The notes beneath the pieces were generated by a model. It saw only the letters and a program-made list of their open reading frames with translations. It was not told the DNA's origin and did no database searches. This document shows positions 48,179 to 57,264 of a stretch of 64,000 bases of DNA, one piece after another; position 1 is the first letter of the stretch, and every line of letters begins with the position of its first letter. A program made the translations under genes and the position numbers. This stretch comes from Gammaproteobacteria bacterium (lineage in GTDB: Bacteria; Pseudomonadota; Gammaproteobacteria; Pseudomonadales; Azotimanducaceae), in the NCBI GenBank assembly GCA_009841615.1, contig VXLL01000011.1, forward strand, positions 62,001 to 126,000, written 5' to 3'.

Positions 48179-51120
48179 TGGACCACAAGTCAAACGAATT
48201 CACATCCGTTTCAGAAATTGCGTTGCGCTCTAAGGTCAGCGTACCCTGTGAGGGAAATTCACCTGTTGTGCTAGACGACAACGAGAGCTTCTGGTATGTC
48301 GAAAATGGTGCTGTCGACCTCTTTCTTATCGAAACCATGGACGGTATAGAACAAGCGGCACCACAACACCTCATGCGAGTTGAATCCAAGAGGTTATTAC
48401 CTAGTTTTGTCCCCGATAAACAGGACAGAGACGGAAGTAAAACTACTCTCGGACTGGTGGCTAAAGGCAAACCTGGTACGCGCTTGACTCGCATACCGGT
48501 CTCTGATCTAGCCAAGATTCATGCGTCCGAGTTAGCGGAGCAAATCGATGGCTGGTTGACCGCCTTGACTCAAGCCTTGTCGCGCTTCGTTATTCGTTCT
48601 CCGCGACCGAATGCACTCATAGAACCCACCTCGGAAATCACTCTATCCAAAGGAATAGTGAGCGTTTCTCGTAGCGTGGTCTGGGTGTCCGGTGCAACTG
48701 AGGGTACGGGTTTATTCATGGACATGGTAGATCCTGCGGAGATAGTCAAAGGAGCGACTGAATCGGCAATCCCTCTGACCCGGGCAAGCTGGATCTCCAT
48801 ATTCGAAGAGGTAACCATTTCAGGTTACTCTACAGAAACACTAGCGAAAGATGGTTCACTCTTAGCTGCTCTCGCGTCGTTTCATAGGATCGCCTTACAC
48901 ATGGAACGCCTCAACCGCCGATTAGCAGTTGTAGACGACGCGAATCTCGAGCGCGATCGAATCATGAGTCGCCGTGTTGCCGAAGACGTTGCTAGAACTC
49001 GGCTCTTCGACATTTACGACCAGCAGAGAAAAACCGAGACGCAAGCTACCGACACCGCGCTTGCGAGTGCGCTCCGGCTCATCGGTCGTCGCTTGGGTAT
49101 AGAGTTCAAAATTCCTCGAAGATCGGAGTCATTCGAAGAGCCGGTTACCCTAATTGACATTCTCGACGTATCAAGTGTACGCGCGAGGCGTGTGAAACTC
49201 GATTCAGACAGTCGATGGTGGCACAGCGACAGCGCAGTGCTCTTAGCGTTCCGGGCGACTGACAATCAACCAATCGTCTTGATACCCGGAATGCACGGCC
49301 GGTATAACCTAATCGACCCAGTTTCTAAAAAGCGACTGATAACTTCTAAAGCTCGCGCTGCAGAACTGAAAGAAGAAGCTTGGATGTTTTATCAACCTTT
49401 ACCGTCGGGCTCGGTGAGTTCGTCCGAGCTCCTACGTTTTGCCCTACGACGCTCCGGTAAGGACCTGACGCGATTAGTTCTATCCGGTATCGTTGGTGGG
49501 CTAGTAAAACTGGTACCGGCACTAATGCTTGGACTAGTAGCAAACCATATCGTGGCGGGTGGAAATACCACAGGACCACTCTTTGTAGTAGCGCTACTGC
49601 TCGCCGTGATTGGACTACTGAGTGTGTTTGTCAACCTGTTAGAAAACACTTCGATGATGCGTTTTGAGGGCCGCTCTGCAACTCGACTTGAAGCAGCATT
49701 TTGGGATCGCCTCATGCGACTTCCCTCGGACGTTCTCCATCGCCAACCCAGTGGAGACTTAGCGATGTCGGGAACGGCGTTTCAGAATTTGCGAGACGGT
49801 TTGCAGAGAGTGGTCGCCAACAGCGTGCTGTCTCTTGTCTTCTTATTACCTGTCTTCGGTGTCGTCTTCTTTTACGATGTTGTACTAGGAAGCGTTGTCT
49901 TGATATTTAGTGTAGTTGCTCTTTCGATCATGATCTTTTGGGGAATGTGCCAAATATCACCTTATAGTCGAATGATTAGTGCGATCCGTCGCGTGACTGG
50001 GCTACTGTTCGAAATTATCGAAGGTATTTCAAAGCTTCGCGTTGAGAATGCTGAAGGTTCCGCATTCGCTATGTGGGCACAGGACTATCGTGAACAAAAA
50101 CGCGCGGAACTGAAACTTGGTAAGTATGAACGCCATGCACGAGCGTTAGGTGCTGCACTACCATTTGTCGCGGGAGCGGTTCTGGTGTTTTTCATAGTCG
50201 CGATTGGAGATGGCGACTTTCTAGTTGGTGATTTTTTAATCGTCTTCGCTGTATTCATTGTTTTTCAGCATGCCATTGCACGGTTCGGTGAGTCTTTCGG
50301 TTTGGTTGCTTCCATGTTGCCGGCACTGAATCAGATGCGTTCAATGCTTGCTGCTGACCCGCAAACCAAGACTTTAGGAGATCCAGTCGAGAGTCTGCAT
50401 GGAGAAGTCTTGTTCGATCGGATCTCTTTTCGTTACACATCGGATGGTCCACTCGTTCTCACCGACGTTACGATTCACGCCCGTCCTGGCGAATTTATCG
50501 CAATTGCAGGTGAATCTGGTGCGGGGAAGAGCACGCTATTTCGACTTGCAATCGGTCTTGATCGGCCTACCAATGGTGCTGTTTACTACGACGGTCGTGA
50601 TTTGCGACACCTGAATTTGAAACAGTTACGACGTAAGATGGGAGTGGTGCCCCAATCAGTCCGACTTCATCCTCAGGATATCTGGGACAATATCGTCGTC
50701 CATCATGAAGACCCCAGCATTGAACAGGTTTGGGAAGCGACTCGTTCCGCTAGCATTGAGCAGGAAATTCGATCAATGCCTATGGGAATGATGACGATGG
50801 TCGGTGCAAGCGGCTCAGTTCTCTCCGGAGGAGAAAGTCAGAGGATTTCTATTGCTAGATCATTGTTGGGTAACCCTCGAATCATGTTGTTTGACGAGGC
50901 AACCAATTGGCTTGATAACGACAAACAAGCGCGAGTCATGCAAAACTTAGCACTCCTCACCTCAACAAGGATCGTTATCGCACATCGTCTTTCAACCTTG
51001 AAACAAGCTGACCGAATTTACGTCATGCAAGCTGGTAAGGTTGTGCAAAGTGGCACGTTCGACGAACTCATCGAGGTTCAAGGTGTGTTCAAAGAACTGG
51101 TAAAACGACAGATAGCTTAG
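48178..51120 (+). CDS. NHLM-type ABC transporter, permease/ATPase (ABC2)
   Basis: A 980-residue partner of the peptidase exporter. About 420 N-terminal residues form a soluble region typical of NHLM ABC2 proteins, opening with a cupin/cyclic-nucleotide-like stretch (SFWYVENGAVDLFLIETMDG). Membrane spans begin near 435 and run to about 720. The ATPase domain follows: Walker A GESGAGKSTLFRL at about 778, signature SVLSGGESQRISIARSLLG, and Walker B IMLFDEATNWLD, where the usual SALD reads NWLD. Start is the ATG at 48178, overlapping the previous stop by one base; a TTG three bases upstream is possible. It probably forms a heteromer with ABC1. Confidence 0.9.
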   Translation: MDHKSNEFTSVSEIALRSKVSVPCEGNSPVVLDDNESFWYVENGAVDLFLIETMDGIEQAAPQHLMRVESKRLLPSFVPDKQDRDGSKTTLGLVAKGKPGTRLTRIPVSDLAKIHASELAEQIDGWLTALTQALSRFVIRSPRPNALIEPTSEITLSKGIVSVSRSVVWVSGATEGTGLFMDMVDPAEIVKGATESAIPLTRASWISIFEEVTISGYSTETLAKDGSLLAALASFHRIALHMERLNRRLAVVDDANLERDRIMSRRVAEDVARTRLFDIYDQQRKTETQATDTALASALRLIGRRLGIEFKIPRRSESFEEPVTLIDILDVSSVRARRVKLDSDSRWWHSDSAVLLAFRATDNQPIVLIPGMHGRYNLIDPVSKKRLITSKARAAELKEEAWMFYQPLPSGSVSSSELLRFALRRSGKDLTRLVLSGIVGGLVKLVPALMLGLVANHIVAGGNTTGPLFVVALLLAVIGLLSVFVNLLENTSMMRFEGRSATRLEAAFWDRLMRLPSDVLHRQPSGDLAMSGTAFQNLRDGLQRVVANSVLSLVFLLPVFGVVFFYDVVLGSVVLIFSVVALSIMIFWGMCQISPYSRMISAIRRVTGLLFEIIEGISKLRVENAEGSAFAMWAQDYREQKRAELKLGKYERHARALGAALPFVAGAVLVFFIVAIGDGDFLVGDFLIVFAVFIVFQHAIARFGESFGLVASMLPALNQMRSMLAADPQTKTLGDPVESLHGEVLFDRISFRYTSDGPLVLTDVTIHARPGEFIAIAGESGAGKSTLFRLAIGLDRPTNGAVYYDGRDLRHLNLKQLRRKMGVVPQSVRLHPQDIWDNIVVHHEDPSIEQVWEATRSASIEQEIRSMPMGMMTMVGASGSVLSGGESQRISIARSLLGNPRIMLFDEATNWLDNDKQARVMQNLALLTSTRIVIAHRLSTLKQADRIYVMQAGKVVQSGTFDELIEVQGVFKELVKRQIA

Positions 51121-51143
51121 CACTTTCACGTCCGAATACTTCG

Positions 51144-52436
51144 ATGAGTCTTATTAATCGGATTTTTAACAAAGCTGGTGTCGACAAAAATTTCCGAGCA
51201 CGCCTACTGGAGAATCCCAAAGCAGCAATCCATGAGGAATTCGGGTTGCAGTTTGCTGAAGATCAAAAGATAGTGGTACACGAAGAGACTGATACCACGA
51301 CGCACTTGGTTCTCCCGCCCAAAGACAAACTAAGCGTCGCAGAACGATCGGAAGCGAAAACAGGAGCAGCTTCTTTGGAATTTTTGAAGAAAACCATGTA
51401 CGATCCCGCGCCACCGCAGCGATCTACGACCATATCCAGAGAACTTTTACACTTGGATTCTGACGATGCGGATTCGTTAGCGCGAGTGGGAAAAGAGAGC
51501 ATCGTTCGCGGACTCCAATTTTTACTGTCCAAGGTGGATGAAAATGGTGCCTGGCATTGCATTCGATTTAATGTGGGCGATCCAAATATACCTCGACACT
51601 TTGAACGACCGCCTTTTATTTCCGCATTCTGTGTACTTGCACTTCAGCGAAGTAAAGAACCCCTGGCTCAGGAGTTGTGTGCAAAAACCAAAAAATACAT
51701 AGTCAAAACCATGGAATATCCCGGATTCTGGAGGTACTATCGCCATCTTCCACTAGATTTGGACAGTAGTTCCTTATGCTCGACGGTGATTAACTCTCAT
51801 CCGTGGATAGGGCTGGGACGAAATTTACCTCGCATGTTGGCGAACCGAGACAACAACGGACTCTTTTTAACCTGGGTGCTGAGCGAAGAAGAGCCAAGTG
51901 TCGTAGCACCCTTTCGAATCGAAGCTGACCCCGTAGTCAACGCGAACATAATCGCCTATGTCGGTGATGTTCCAGCGACGAAGAAGGCTCAACAGTGGCT
52001 CAAAGAAATGATCGAAAAGGGTACCAACCTCGAAGATGCTTCAAAATGGTACCCGGATCCAGCTTCTATCTATTACGCGATTGCGCGGACTACACTTCGA
52101 GTGCAACTTGGATCAGAAGAATTTCCTTCTTTACTAGCTGAACGGATTCTGAGTCTCCGAGACGAAGCTAGCGAATTCAAGAATGTTCTACAAGCCGCAC
52201 AATCCGTGGTAGCACTTCATAATATCGGACAGTTAGACCAATTGGATGTCCAGCAACAAATTGCAAACTTCATTGAATCTCAACAAGAGGATGGCAGTTG
52301 GCCAGAGTTGTTAGCATTTGGCGACCAGTCCCTGCGGTTTGGAGTAGTTGGACAAATAGGTCATGGATCAGAGTCGGTTACTTCCGCGTTTTGCGTTGAA
52401 GCACTGGAATGTTTGCTGGAAACGCTGAAGAATTAG
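51144..52436 (+). CDS. NHLP-leader domain fused to a terpene-cyclase-like alpha-toroid
   Basis: A 430-residue protein of two parts. Residues about 9-60 align without a gap to the leader of the precursor at 58496-58747: VDxxFRxxLLxNPK, then EFG/ELG, VHE and HLxLPP are shared, about 23 of 51 positions identical. The rest (about 110-430) looks like an alpha/alpha-toroid of the prenyltransferase/squalene-cyclase repeat group. It has DENGAWH at 132-138, PPFISAFCVLALQ, DLDS at 205-208 where class II terpene cyclases have DxDD, ADPVVNANIIAYVGD, and QQEDGSWPE near 380. There is no core peptide after the leader part. It may be a protein that docks on the cluster's leader-binding domain, or a cyclase recruited by it. 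Function unknown. Confidence 0.78.
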   Translation: MSLINRIFNKAGVDKNFRARLLENPKAAIHEEFGLQFAEDQKIVVHEETDTTTHLVLPPKDKLSVAERSEAKTGAASLEFLKKTMYDPAPPQRSTTISRELLHLDSDDADSLARVGKESIVRGLQFLLSKVDENGAWHCIRFNVGDPNIPRHFERPPFISAFCVLALQRSKEPLAQELCAKTKKYIVKTMEYPGFWRYYRHLPLDLDSSSLCSTVINSHPWIGLGRNLPRMLANRDNNGLFLTWVLSEEEPSVVAPFRIEADPVVNANIIAYVGDVPATKKAQQWLKEMIEKGTNLEDASKWYPDPASIYYAIARTTLRVQLGSEEFPSLLAERILSLRDEASEFKNVLQAAQSVVALHNIGQLDQLDVQQQIANFIESQQEDGSWPELLAFGDQSLRFGVVGQIGHGSESVTSAFCVEALECLLETLKN

Positions 52437-52515
52437 GAAAGACGTAGTCTATTAAAGTGGCCACAGAATAACGGTCAAAGGAGTTAAATTACAATAATTT
52501 ATTGGAATACTTGCG

Positions 52516-54903
52516 ATGACTGAAAATTTAAGCATCGGAAATACGGTCGGCACCGGCGAACCGGACGAGATGAGATACTTTGAGCCGTCGTTTCTCAACG
52601 CGCTTCCGCATTACTTGCCGCTTCTCATTTTCCCGCTATTGATTCTTGCCGCTTACTATGGTGGTTTTTGGTTATTAGGACCATTCGTCTTTATGAGTGT
52701 CGCCGGTTTTCTTGATCGAGTGTTCGGTGTCGATGGTCTCAATATGAACCCGAGGGGGATTTCTGAACGACGATTTATTTGGTACAACATTCCAGTTTGG
52801 GCATGGGCGGTGCTATGGCCACCAACATTAGTCTTCGGACTATGGCAGATCTGTGGCGGAGCTTCGTATCCGATTTGGCAAAAGGTATGTCTCGTAATGC
52901 TGCTGACTATGGAAGCACAAGCGGTATTTGTCGTTGGGCATGAACTGGTTCACCGACGCTCGACTTGGGAACGAAGACTCGGTGAATTTCTTCTTGCTTC
53001 AAATTCTTATCCTCAATATGCCACGGAGCATGTGTACATTCACCACGCGAAGGTCGGTACTCCTCACGATGTAGGATCTGCGCCAAAGGGCGAAAGTTTC
53101 TGGCGATACTTCCCGCGAGAAGTCGTTAATAATCTCACCAATTCGTGGCAAGTCACTGGCGAACGCTTAGCTCGTCGAAAACTGTCCCGTTGGCACTATA
53201 GCAATCCTTTTTGGCGTTACGGTATTGCGTTAGCTTTCTGGTATGCCCTAGTTTATTACCTAGGCGGAATTTGGGCGGTGCCCATTTACATATTCTTGGG
53301 GCTGAGCTGCGTATTCTCGATGAAGATCAGTAACTACTTCCAACACTACGGGCTACGTAGAGTTTTAATGCCTAACGGGCGATGGGAGAAAATTTCACCT
53401 CGCCATTCATGGAATGCCGACTGGAAGTTCACCAATTGGATGTTTTTCAAAATGCAAAGGCACGCTGATCATCACGCTATGGCAACCCGACCATACGCAC
53501 AGTTGCAGCATCGCGCGGACGAGTCTCCTGAGCTTCCCGGTACATACGGTGATATGATGAACCTTGTGCTCCGTCCAAAACGTTGGTTCGCAAAGATGGA
53601 TCCTTTAGTCGACGAGTGGCGAAAACACTTTTATCCTGACATTGACGACTGGAGTCCCTACGACAGCTCTGTCTCGGCTGCAAGGCCGGACGACTTTAAT
53701 GAGATCGTCGAAATTTTCGGCGTTGCACCGAGACTGGCAGAGCGAATCGAACGCAATCCCGAGCTTCTCGACAATTTATCCGAACGGGAGTTCACAGATC
53801 TCAATCTTCCAAAAGGAATATTGGACGAACAGGAATATGACATAGCACGTCGCGGGCTAGCAAGACTCTACTGGACTACCGAAATGGGAGTTCAAGAAAT
53901 GCGCGACTTGATTGTGGAAATACCATCCACAAACTCAAAAGAGACCGCGGAAATTACGCGGAATTGGGTGAATGACAAGAGCTTTCAGATTGGCATGCAT
54001 GTCCTCCGAGGAAATTTGTCGACTGACGAAGCATCAATCGCGCTTTCCAATCTTGCCGAAGCTACGATTACGACCGTCATTTCTTCGACGATTACAGACT
54101 ACTTTGAGCAAGTGACCGATGACTCAGACGGTGGAGTAGCGGTGATCCTGTTCGATGAACTCGCGACCAAGGAGGCGTTCCCTGGTGTCAAGATTAGAGT
54201 ACTAGCCGTGTTTGACGGTTGGGAAAATGACCAAGTCAAGCGTATGTCACGCAGTTTGCGTGATCGACTTGGACATCTCGCAGCGGATAGCTTGCTTTTC
54301 TCGCCGCTTCAAAGAAAAACTGAGGAGGTTCTTGCACTACCATTCGCGGATCTTCAAGAACACTTCCGACGGTCTGATTTAGAAACTATCCCTAGCCTAA
54401 CGAGAACTCGATGTGTCTGGGAACATGGAGATACTGGACTAGCAGGTAGATTTGACAGCTCTCGACGCGAGCTCATCAACGAGTGTCGAATGAACAAACC
54501 TCAATGCCTAGCGAACGCATCCTCAAGTTCTAAAGGGGACCCTCACAAGTCTCCTTACCTCGGATTGAGTGACAAGATCAATCAATTTGAAGAGGTCGCA
54601 AGGTTCTTACAGTTAACGAATCGGACAACTGACCTAAACGACTCCGCCCCAACGGCTACAACCATATTCCACCAATTGGGTGAAAACGAATTAGCAGAAG
54701 GTACGAAGTTGTGGCGTACTCTTCAGGGAGTTGCTCGCCTCGTACATGAAGATAGTTTCGATTTAGGTGAGGCTAAACCAAGAGTGCAGCAACTCATTGC
54801 CAATTCGTGCAGACATGATGAGTTTGACGCTTTAACGTCCAAATTAACAGAAATCGACTTAAACACAACTGAAGCTATCAACGCTATCGTCGAGCGTGCG
54901 TAG
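52516..54903 (+). CDS. AlkB-type membrane di-iron hydroxylase fused to a degenerate GlnE-like module
   Basis: A 795-residue fusion. Residues 1-385 are a membrane alkane hydroxylase: several spans and all histidine boxes, HELVH (142-146), HVYIHHAKVGTPHD (172-185), NYFQHYGL (273-280) and HADHH (316-320). Residues about 390-795 resemble glutamine-synthetase adenylyltransferase: FGVAPRLAERIERNPELLDN matches its N-terminal helices, and VAVILFDELATKEAFPGVKI onward (541-567) aligns without gaps to the GlnE stretch around GKLGGRE and DIDLIFVYD. HFRR, RCVWEHGDTGLAGRF and a late LWRTLQGVARLVHED also fit. The nucleotidyltransferase residues are lost: GG reads AT (550-551) and the two metal-binding Asp read Lys559 and Arg561. 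The second module is therefore probably non-catalytic, perhaps a binding or regulatory part. The hydroxylase may oxidise Leu of the core or a lipid. Confidence 0.85.
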   Translation: MTENLSIGNTVGTGEPDEMRYFEPSFLNALPHYLPLLIFPLLILAAYYGGFWLLGPFVFMSVAGFLDRVFGVDGLNMNPRGISERRFIWYNIPVWAWAVLWPPTLVFGLWQICGGASYPIWQKVCLVMLLTMEAQAVFVVGHELVHRRSTWERRLGEFLLASNSYPQYATEHVYIHHAKVGTPHDVGSAPKGESFWRYFPREVVNNLTNSWQVTGERLARRKLSRWHYSNPFWRYGIALAFWYALVYYLGGIWAVPIYIFLGLSCVFSMKISNYFQHYGLRRVLMPNGRWEKISPRHSWNADWKFTNWMFFKMQRHADHHAMATRPYAQLQHRADESPELPGTYGDMMNLVLRPKRWFAKMDPLVDEWRKHFYPDIDDWSPYDSSVSAARPDDFNEIVEIFGVAPRLAERIERNPELLDNLSEREFTDLNLPKGILDEQEYDIARRGLARLYWTTEMGVQEMRDLIVEIPSTNSKETAEITRNWVNDKSFQIGMHVLRGNLSTDEASIALSNLAEATITTVISSTITDYFEQVTDDSDGGVAVILFDELATKEAFPGVKIRVLAVFDGWENDQVKRMSRSLRDRLGHLAADSLLFSPLQRKTEEVLALPFADLQEHFRRSDLETIPSLTRTRCVWEHGDTGLAGRFDSSRRELINECRMNKPQCLANASSSSKGDPHKSPYLGLSDKINQFEEVARFLQLTNRTTDLNDSAPTATTIFHQLGENELAEGTKLWRTLQGVARLVHEDSFDLGEAKPRVQQLIANSCRHDEFDALTSKLTEIDLNTTEAINAIVERA

Positions 54904-54905
54904 AG

Positions 54906-57251
54906 GTGCCAGTAAGCTCTACCGCGAATATCGAAGCTCCTGTTCAATCACACAAAGATGCTCAGCCGTCAGGGATCCTGACCAAAACCACGCCCGAAGA
55001 CCAAGGACTGGTTAAGCTTCCGGTACTCGCTCCACATCTGAAATTTCACGACATCGGAGATCATAATGTTTTATTGGTCTCTGAATCTTTCAATACACTT
55101 CTACGCGGGAAACTGTATTGTGACTTAATGCCGCTCGTAGACGGGTGCAACAGTCTAGATTCCATACTGTCTTCACTGGATTCCACGCACGAGTTCGCAA
55201 GCTTACTCGCGGCGATTGTGTCTCTCTCAACTAAAGGATATATAGTTTCTGCCGATCACAGTTTGAACTCGTCCACTGCGGCGTATTGGTCGTCACTTGG
55301 AGCATCGCCACGTTGGGTCGAACGGCGACTCGCGGATGCGAGCGTTTCAGTAAACGAAGATCAAGAAGAACTAGTACGACACCTAAATGAAGCTGGTATT
55401 TCTATTGTCAAAGAAAACCCTAATCTCAGCGTTACCGTTTGTGATGACTTTTTAGCTAAAGACTTCCTAGAACCGAACAAGAGAAATTGTGATCTGAAAA
55501 TTCCTTGGATGCTCGTGAGACCGCGAGGTATCGAAATACTGTTCGGACCAATCTTTAATGCTGAGAAGAGTGGACCATGTTGGATGTGTCTTGCTAATCG
55601 TCTTCAGCAACACCAAGAGGTACACAATTTCTTACGACACAGCTTGGGTGAAGATAGAGCATTTAAAGCATTTGCGTCCGAACAAATCGTTCGACAATCG
55701 ATTATCTCATTTGTAGCAAGCGAAATCGTTAAGTGGCTAGTTCTGCATGAATTTGCACCGCTCCATCAACATGCGATTGCATTGAACCTCAATACACTCT
55801 CACTTTCTCAGCATCGAGTTTTGCGGAGACCACAGTGTTCGGTGTGCGGGGATCCGGATTTGTATAAACCAAATCGGAAACCGGCTCCGTTAGCACTGAA
55901 CTCGAGTCCAAAGAATAGTCGTAATAGTGGTGGGGTTCATTTCTTAACACCTGAAGAGACTCTTGCGAAGTATCGTCATCTCGTGAGTCCTGTCAGTGGT
56001 GTAGTAAGTTGGCTTCGTCGTAGCACCGATGAAACGGATAGTTATTTGCACGTGTATTGGGCTGGAAGTAATTTTGGTGCGCGAGGCCGAAGCCTAAGTT
56101 CTCTTCGTCGAAGCCTTAGAAGTAAGAGCGCAGGGAAAGGGAGTACTAGAGAACAGTCGAAAGTCAGTGCATTGTGTGAAGCCATCGAACGGTTTTCCGG
56201 AAGTATTGATGGAAGTGAGATTTCCATTTGCAAGCAGTTCGTTGAACTTGCAAGAGATGACGAAGCGATACACCCTAATGATGTTCAGTTATTTAGTGAC
56301 TATCAATTTGACAACGCGCAGGAACTGAATGCACAAGGGCATCCATATAACGTTATTCCGCGACGGTTCGACGAAACCGCCGATGTAAGTTGGACACCAG
56401 TCTGGTCATTTACCCAAGAACGACATCGTTATCTGCCTACGACGCTGTTGTATAGCATGCCATCCGAGCTTCGAAGTCCTAATGACCGTATTGCTGACTC
56501 CAATGGCTGTGCAGCGGGCAACACATTAGAAGAAGCTATCTTGCAAGCGTTCTACGAACTTGTTGAACGTGATGCGTTTGCCATTTGGTGGTACAACCGC
56601 ATCCAAGCACCCGCAGTTGAACTTTCAAGTTTTAATGAAGAATATCTTGTAACTGCTTCTGATTACTACAGCCAACTGGAACGGGAACTTTGGATGCTTG
56701 ATGTTACTTCAGATATCGACGTTCCAACATTTGTTGCAGTGTCCCGGCGAATGAATTCAGACTCCGAAGACATAATCTATGGTGCAGGAACACACTCCGA
56801 TCCCAATATAGCCGCACTACGTGCCGTGTGTGAACTCAATCAATGCCTGTCTTGGCTACCTGATAGGGTAAAGGGAAACAATCGGCCGAAAATCGACGAT
56901 CCCATTGCAATACATTGGTGGCAAACTGCTCGTGTTGAAGATTGCAGGTGGTTAGCCCCCTCTGATCAATTGCGCACAGCGACCGACTACGCGACATTAG
57001 ACTCCGAGGACATGAGGGACGACATCGAACATTGCCGAAGTTTAGTAGAAACCAAGGGTATGGAGTTCTTAGTACTAAATCAAACACGTCCGGATATTGG
57101 CATGCCAGTGGTTCGGGTAATCATACCGGGAATGCGACACTTTTGGGCGAGATTTGCCCCGGGGCGTTTGTACGACGTACCAGTAGACATTGGTAGGTTC
57201 AAGCGCAGTCTCGACGAAACCGAATTGAATCAAAAGCCGGTAATTGCTTAA
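54906..57251 (+). CDS. Fused YcaO cyclodehydratase with leader-binding domain (TOMM type)
   Basis: A 781-residue one-chain C-D cyclodehydratase, which turns Cys/Ser/Thr of a precursor into azolines using ATP. Residues about 40-118 form a leader-binding domain of the RRE kind (LKFHDIGDHNVLLVSESFN). An E1-like part follows with zinc cysteines CWMC (225-228) and CSVC (311-314). The YcaO domain starts about 350 with ATP-binding residues in AGKGSTREQSKVSALCEAIE (409-428) and SNGCAAGNTLEEAI (532-545) through ELVERDA (551-557). The C-terminus, normally PxPxP-like, reads NQKPVIA, so the first proline is lost. Start is GTG at 54906, right after the previous stop. The three Cys of the precursor core are the obvious substrate. 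Confidence 0.9.
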   Translation: MPVSSTANIEAPVQSHKDAQPSGILTKTTPEDQGLVKLPVLAPHLKFHDIGDHNVLLVSESFNTLLRGKLYCDLMPLVDGCNSLDSILSSLDSTHEFASLLAAIVSLSTKGYIVSADHSLNSSTAAYWSSLGASPRWVERRLADASVSVNEDQEELVRHLNEAGISIVKENPNLSVTVCDDFLAKDFLEPNKRNCDLKIPWMLVRPRGIEILFGPIFNAEKSGPCWMCLANRLQQHQEVHNFLRHSLGEDRAFKAFASEQIVRQSIISFVASEIVKWLVLHEFAPLHQHAIALNLNTLSLSQHRVLRRPQCSVCGDPDLYKPNRKPAPLALNSSPKNSRNSGGVHFLTPEETLAKYRHLVSPVSGVVSWLRRSTDETDSYLHVYWAGSNFGARGRSLSSLRRSLRSKSAGKGSTREQSKVSALCEAIERFSGSIDGSEISICKQFVELARDDEAIHPNDVQLFSDYQFDNAQELNAQGHPYNVIPRRFDETADVSWTPVWSFTQERHRYLPTTLLYSMPSELRSPNDRIADSNGCAAGNTLEEAILQAFYELVERDAFAIWWYNRIQAPAVELSSFNEEYLVTASDYYSQLERELWMLDVTSDIDVPTFVAVSRRMNSDSEDIIYGAGTHSDPNIAALRAVCELNQCLSWLPDRVKGNNRPKIDDPIAIHWWQTARVEDCRWLAPSDQLRTATDYATLDSEDMRDDIEHCRSLVETKGMEFLVLNQTRPDIGMPVVRVIIPGMRHFWARFAPGRLYDVPVDIGRFKRSLDETELNQKPVIA

Positions 57252-57264
57252 CCCTCAATAGACA

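Noticed and set aside
51144-51330. A second RiPP precursor
   Set aside because: The leader-like part continues in frame into a 370-residue toroid with no core or cleavage site.
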